From the NCBI GenBank assembly GCA_964347835.1, contig CAYFZR010000069.1:1-16879 (forward strand): a stretch of DNA of 16,879 bases, in the 5' to 3' direction. Below are positions 13,765 through 16,879 of the stretch, piece by piece. This stretch comes from CAYFZR01 sp964347835 [NCBI: uncultured archaeon]. Its GTDB lineage: Archaea; CAYFZR01. The notes under the pieces were generated by a model, which was given only the letters and a program-made list of their open reading frames with translations, was not told where the DNA came from and did no database searches. How positions within the stretch are numbered: position 1 is the stretch's first letter; the number at the start of each line of letters is the position of its first letter. Both the position numbers and the translations under genes were made by a program.

Positions 13765-14169
13765 TAAGAAAATCTTTAATCTGCCAATCTTTGGAACTTT
13801 AACAATATGATTATCGATTGTATACAATTTTCCAACGACTTTATTGCTTTGTATTAAAAATGGACTTTTAAAACCACTTTTTCCTGAAACTGGACTGCCA
13901 ACTAAGTAAACCTTTCCCCGGATATCTAAAACCTCCAAAATGACAGGAACATTCATGTTGACCACAATAAAATCTCCTTTTTTAATGTCTATCGGACTTT
14001 CTACCAGCAGAATGTCCCCACGATTTATAACCGGGCTTAATAGATCACTTTCTTGAATATAAAAAGGTTTTTCATTATTTAAAGCAATTACGAACGAATT
14101 GGAAATAACAAAGACGAGCAGTATTCCAGATACTAACATTTTGATGAATAACTTTAAGTCTTTGTTCAT
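13747..14169 (-). CDS. Signal peptidase-fold protein without catalytic residues (pseudoenzyme)
   Basis: The protein has 140 residues from ATG 14169; a TTG at 14178 would add three. An N-terminal helix (about 8-28) is followed by an S26-type beta domain. LLSPVINRGDILLVES matches the SMVPTLNRGDVLFVRG segment of the peptidase at 8541, KKGDFIVV matches VGDIIVY, and VPKIGRLKIFL matches IPWIGKLRLIL. At the nucleophile position SDSM has become SDLL (Ser to Leu). The HRV base segment reads LEV, and the KGD acid reads VGS. All three catalytic positions are lost while the fold-defining segments are kept, and the gene is intact. It is the most downstream gene of the cytochrome cluster, so a chaperone, docking or regulatory role in cytochrome export is possible. 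Confidence 0.7.
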   Translation of the reverse strand: MNKDLKLFIKMLVSGILLVFVISNSFVIALNNEKPFYIQESDLLSPVINRGDILLVESPIDIKKGDFIVVNMNVPVILEVLDIRGKVYLVGSPVSGKSGFKSPFLIQSNKVVGKLYTIDNHIVKVPKIGRLKIFLSNLPV

Positions 14170-14316
14170 TTGTACCAACTCAGCAATAGTGATCTAAATT
14201 TTTCTCATAAATATCCAAAAATATTACGGTTCATCTTCATAAATAAAAAGATTCAAAACGGTAATAAAAATAAGATATATTCTATGAGGGGTCTTTTCTT
14301 TATCGATAAATTTTGG

Positions 14317-14332
14317 AGGGGGCTAAGCCCCT
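14317..14332 (-). terminator. Hairpin terminator after the tetrahaem cytochrome gene
   Basis: AGGGGGCTAAGCCCCT forms a G/C stem with a short loop, 12 nt beyond the stop of the minus-strand cytochrome at 14344. No strong T run follows, so it may be a stability or processing hairpin. Confidence 0.5.
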
Positions 14333-14343
14333 TTATGTCCAGA

Positions 14344-15006
14344 CTAAGTTGTCTTGTCTGTTACCGTCCAGCGCTCATCGTAAGATTCGTTCGTGTAGGT
14401 GCTAAACGTCGTTGTATCGTCCGTTGCATCATACGTTAAATTCAAGCCCATCTTTCTTGTCCATCTAATCGTTACAGGCACTTGGGTGTGACATGCAATA
14501 CAGCCTTTGGAAGTGTTGCTCATCAAGTTTTGACCTAAAGTAGTATTATCAGCCCAGCCCATGTCTCCGGAGTTGTTTCTCACCATAGGTCCGTGAGCAC
14601 TAGAGTTAAGCCAGAGGACTTCATCCTGATAAGTACCAGCGTCTCCTTGTATGTGACACTTTGCACAGTCTGAGTACGTTACGTTGTGGCCGTGTACATC
14701 AGTAACGAGTCCACCGGATCTCATACCTTCTCTGGAGTGACACGTCATACACGCTGAATTGTTTATAGCTACTGAATCATTGTGTGGGAAATGTGGCTCT
14801 GTTGTAGCCCTTAACTCTGATAAAGAAGTCTCACTTCCTATGTCTGTGTGACACTGAACACAATCTGGAATGACCCATGTGTGACTTCCTTGGTATCTAG
14901 CAAGGGTAGATGGTAGTGCTGCAAAGACTATTAAAGCCAGCAGAGCCGCCAGTAATGCAAATGCAGCTAACCTCCTCCTTGCCCGCCTCCTCTCATATTC
15001 TGCCAT
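14344..15006 (-). CDS. Tetrahaem c-type cytochrome, surface protein
   Basis: The protein has 220 residues. A very basic N-terminus (RRRARRR) precedes a hydrophobic leader (about 13-31), then LPSTLARYQGSHTW. There are four CXXCH haem sites: C49-H53, C86-H90, C114-H118 and C169-H173. Additional His residues (H71, H75, H105, H107, H138) could be distal ligands. Eight N-x-S/T sequons suggest heavy archaeal N-glycosylation, so it is exposed outside the cell. There is no C-terminal anchor. The leader and first haem region closely parallel the protein at 15691-16110. It has its own strong AT-rich promoter and a GAGGAGA ribosome-binding site 8 nt before the ATG. The first codons are richer in G+C than in neighbouring genes. 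It may be an extracellular electron-transfer or filament-forming cytochrome (inference). Confidence 0.9.
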   Translation of the reverse strand: MAEYERRRARRRLAAFALLAALLALIVFAALPSTLARYQGSHTWVIPDCVQCHTDIGSETSLSELRATTEPHFPHNDSVAINNSACMTCHSREGMRSGGLVTDVHGHNVTYSDCAKCHIQGDAGTYQDEVLWLNSSAHGPMVRNNSGDMGWADNTTLGQNLMSNTSKGCIACHTQVPVTIRWTRKMGLNLTYDATDDTTTFSTYTNESYDERWTVTDKTT

Positions 15007-15053
15007 TTGAATTTCTCCTCAGATATTCTATTGAACCTTTCAGTTTTTAATCT

Positions 15054-15070
15054 ATTATATATTATATATT
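15054..15070 (-). promoter_or_regulatory. Strong TATA region of the tetrahaem cytochrome gene
   Basis: Minus-strand reading gives AATATATAATATATAAT, centred near 15062, so transcription would start near 15036. The resulting leader of about 30 nt carries GAGGAGA (15015-15021). This is one of the few genes in the window with both a proper leader and a strong ribosome-binding site, consistent with high expression. Confidence 0.5.
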
Positions 15071-15147
15071 AGCGAATGCATATATATAATTTTTGATTGA
15101 TGCTTTTGTATTTATTTGAAATGCAGTAATAGACGAAATATTAATCA

Positions 15148-15651
15148 TTAGCGTCTAAATAAGATTAATTTAATGATTTTTAAGAAGTTCCGCAAAGATC
15201 TAAATGCATCTCTCTTCCTTTTTTCTAAATCTAGCTTGCTTAACTTGTACTTTGTGAGGAAATTACCTTTTGCGATGGATAACTTTTCCATAAGGAGATC
15301 AGGAGTCTTTAAAAGTCCTACCCATGGAATACGCTCAACGACCTTGCCCTCTATATTATCAAATGGTATCAAGCCATCATCCCTTGGCGCGTTGTCTCCT
15401 TTGGTTACCACGCCTCTTTCATTTATTTTTATGACTCTATGAGTAACAGTGGTTTTCTCTGATTTATAAACAACTATATCCCCTACGTCGAGACTTTCCT
15501 TATCAACGTCTTTGTAAACAATAATGTCTCCTATTTTGAGTGTCGGTGTCATGCTCTCGCTTGAAACATACGAAAAATTATAGAGATAAAAGACAATTGA
15601 TGCGAGAGCAAGCAATAATAGAATGACTACAAAAGGAATAGATCTTACCAT
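15148..15651 (-). CDS. Signal peptidase I, archaeal S26B type
   Basis: The protein has 167 residues. One N-terminal membrane helix (about 6-25) is followed by the peptidase domain with S33 in SSESMTPTL, GDIIVYKD, H71 in VTHRVIKI, and KGDNAPRDDG (D86, D91/D92). These make up a complete archaeal/ER-type Ser-His-Asp site. A basic C-terminal extension of about 45 residues (DLEKRKRDAFRSL, then a hydrophobic end) goes beyond the usual domain. It lies between the two tetrahaem cytochrome genes on the same strand, 39 nt after the upstream one. A TATA-like GGATAAATATCG (15667-15678) may also give it a leaderless transcript. Likely substrates are the cytochrome leaders beside it (inference). Confidence 0.9.
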   Translation of the reverse strand: MVRSIPFVVILLLLALASIVFYLYNFSYVSSESMTPTLKIGDIIVYKDVDKESLDVGDIVVYKSEKTTVTHRVIKINERGVVTKGDNAPRDDGLIPFDNIEGKVVERIPWVGLLKTPDLLMEKLSIAKGNFLTKYKLSKLDLEKRKRDAFRSLRNFLKIIKLILFRR

Positions 15652-15690
15652 GAATTTAGTCTTTCTGGATAAATATCGCCGCCGCAGAGT

Positions 15691-16110
15691 TCATCCTCTC
15701 CAGGTAAAGTTGACTTTCACATCGGTATGGCATGCCATACAGCCTTCAGATCTAGCCAGTCCATGAGTATAGTTGCCGTGTATGCTGTTGTTAAGAGATA
15801 TGAATTCTGAGGAAGTTCTGTTGTGACAACTCATGCATTCTGTCAAAGTTGCATTATGGCCAAATAGGTGGCATTCTTTGCATTGAGTTTGATTTCCTAC
15901 GGTAAGATGGGGCCAGAGAGATGATTTCGAGTCATTTAACTCTTCAACGATATCTACATGACAAACAACACAGTTTGGACTGGATACCCATGTGTGGGCA
16001 CCTATATACCTTGATAGGGTTGTTGGCAAAAATAATAAGGCGATTAACATGATTAAAGAGAACACTACAAATATTTTGACAGTCCTCTTAATGATTGATT
16101 TTTTCTCCAT
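15691..16110 (-). CDS. Tetrahaem c-type cytochrome, paralogue of the 14344-15006 protein
   Basis: The protein has 139 residues from ATG 16110. AGGTGAG just upstream is the ribosome-binding site, while a GTG at 16119 lies inside that site and is less likely. A basic N-terminus and hydrophobic leader (about 10-28) precede LPTTLSRYIGAHTW, nearly the same as in the larger paralogue. Haem sites are C47-H51, C77-H81, C92-H96 and C124-H128. Seven N-x-S/T sequons in 139 residues indicate a glycosylated extracellular protein. Inter-haem spacing is shorter than in the paralogue, and the tail after the last haem is only about 11 residues. It follows the seven/eight-haem cytochrome gene with start and stop almost touching, so they are translated together. 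Confidence 0.88.
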   Translation of the reverse strand: MEKKSIIKRTVKIFVVFSLIMLIALLFLPTTLSRYIGAHTWVSSPNCVVCHVDIVEELNDSKSSLWPHLTVGNQTQCKECHLFGHNATLTECMSCHNRTSSEFISLNNSIHGNYTHGLARSEGCMACHTDVKVNFTWRG

Positions 16111-16115
16111 ATAAC

Positions 16116-16742
16116 TCACCTGAATAAACCTATGAAATCATGCCAGAATGATATGTCAAAAATTTTATTAATTGAATCTTTAATTGTATGCGGTTTAATC
16201 TCGTATTCAACTGGGATTTCAGGTTTAATTTCCTCTATTTTCTCGCTTTTTCCGTGACATGCATCGCATGGCTTTTTTTCTTCATGTATTCCATGTAAGT
16301 CTTCACCATGACATGCGATGCAGTCGCTCAATGGTTTATAAACTTCTTCTTCGCCACCATGACATCTTTCACAATCTACATTAATGTGTATCTGATGGGG
16401 ATTAGATCCATGACAGGTCCAGCACAACTCTTTATTTCCAGAATGAACTTCTTTCATTCGCCAAATGTGACACACACACCATATTCTTTCTAAATTATTT
16501 GGAGAATGACACCAACGACAATCATGGGTAGGATTGTCCAGATGGAACCAAGAAACGCCTATATCATATCTTTCGTGGCATGTTCTACAGTAATTATCAA
16601 AATGATCGGGATCAAATTGAGGAAACCTTCGGCTTAAATCTAAGTTGCTATGGCAAGACAAGCAGTTCTTGAACCATTTTTCGTGTGATAAGCCTGGTGC
16701 GATCAAAAGGATCATGACGAGGAAAACTGTAAGTGTACTCAT
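16116..16742 (-). CDS. Multihaem c-type cytochrome, seven CXXCH plus one CXCH
   Basis: The protein has 208 residues. A signal peptide (1-19) is followed by CXXCH sites at C27, C52, C75, C107, C124, C141 and C159. One CVCH (89-92, within RIWCVCHIW) has a single residue between the cysteines. If it binds haem the protein is octahaem. The His content is high (HSGNK, NPHQIHI, DLHGIH), supplying distal ligands, as in NapC/NrfH- or octahaem-type shuttles. The C-terminal 40 residues (EIPVEYEIKPH onward) form a haem-free tail ending in an amphipathic or hydrophobic stretch, perhaps a membrane contact. Unlike its neighbours it has no N-glycosylation sequon. It is the first gene of the cytochrome unit. 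A TATA-like AGATATATGG (about 16767-16776) suggests a near-leaderless mRNA. Confidence 0.88.
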   Translation of the reverse strand: MSTLTVFLVMILLIAPGLSHEKWFKNCLSCHSNLDLSRRFPQFDPDHFDNYCRTCHERYDIGVSWFHLDNPTHDCRWCHSPNNLERIWCVCHIWRMKEVHSGNKELCWTCHGSNPHQIHINVDCERCHGGEEEVYKPLSDCIACHGEDLHGIHEEKKPCDACHGKSEKIEEIKPEIPVEYEIKPHTIKDSINKIFDISFWHDFIGLFR

Positions 16743-16827
16743 ATATTAATTTATAAAAATAAGTACCCATATATCTTACGGTATTCTCAATTTAATAACA
16801 TCAAAAAAGGAACACAAATAATCTTTC

Positions 16828-16878
16828 TCATCCTCTCGGCAACAACTCATCTTTCCTAGCAGGCACCTCATTCATACT
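16828..16878 (-). CDS. Possible C-terminal end of a minus-strand gene (partial)
   Basis: Reading leftwards from the window edge, one frame stays open for 16 codons and ends with TGA at 16828-16830, giving a tail of SMNEVPARKDELLPRG. Composition suits a soluble protein end. Another frame gives a 31-codon Cys-containing peptide (16776-16871) that would overlap it. The fragment is too short to decide. Confidence 0.25.
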   Translation of the reverse strand, partial: SMNEVPARKDELLPRG

Positions 16879-16879
16879 T

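Noticed and set aside
1-16879. Search for CRISPR arrays, tRNA or rRNA genes and insertion sequences
   Set aside because: No regularly spaced repeats, cloverleaf, rRNA-like block, transposase or terminal inverted repeats were seen on reading both strands.

Overview
The window looks archaeal. Protein genes are AT-rich and tightly packed. Many start codons lie about 20-35 bp from the centre of a TATA-like box, as expected for leaderless or short-leader transcripts. The information-processing genes are archaeal: a nurA-herA pair and a TrmB-family regulator, along with two active-looking signal peptidases of the Ser/His archaeal type. The multihaem cytochromes and a CcmF-type cytochrome c maturation system point to a respiring or extracellular-electron-transferring archaeon, for example from the Archaeoglobi or the anaerobic alkane/methane-oxidising lineages. 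That placement is inference; no rRNA or other decisive marker is present.

Layout. 1-84 is the tail of a gene. 146-1699 is a GT-C membrane glycosyltransferase. 1776-3559 (minus) holds a secreted, C-terminally anchored protein, a two-helix membrane protein and a short LpxC-family deacetylase homologue. A nearly symmetrical TATA box at 3581-3590 appears to serve both the LpxC-like gene (minus) and nurA-herA (plus, 3617-6165). 6249-7489 contains two small proteins and moaD-moaE. 7618-8430 is a TrmB-type regulator with a palindrome at its promoter. 8541-9762 has a signal peptidase fused to an N-terminal extracytoplasmic domain, then a small Cys/His protein.

9843-11343 (minus) encodes CcmF split into two overlapping genes. 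11445-13764 (plus) is a run of small genes, including two related zinc-ribbon/two-helix membrane proteins and a membrane-anchored cyclophilin-like domain. Between them lies a 245-bp gap full of inverted repeats. 13747-16742 (minus) is a cytochrome cluster: a seven- or eight-haem cytochrome, two related membrane-leader tetrahaem cytochromes dense in N-glycosylation sequons, an active-looking signal peptidase between them, and an S26-fold protein that has lost its catalytic residues.

The right half reads as machinery for exporting, maturing and perhaps displaying c-type cytochromes. CcmF would attach haem outside the membrane, the signal peptidases would process leaders, and the glycosylated tetrahaem proteins would be the cargo. 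The most unexpected items are the archaeal LpxC homologue with an apparently intact active site, the peptidase pseudoenzyme beside the cytochromes, the two-gene CcmF, and a MoaD whose Gly-Gly codons also form the moaE ribosome-binding site.
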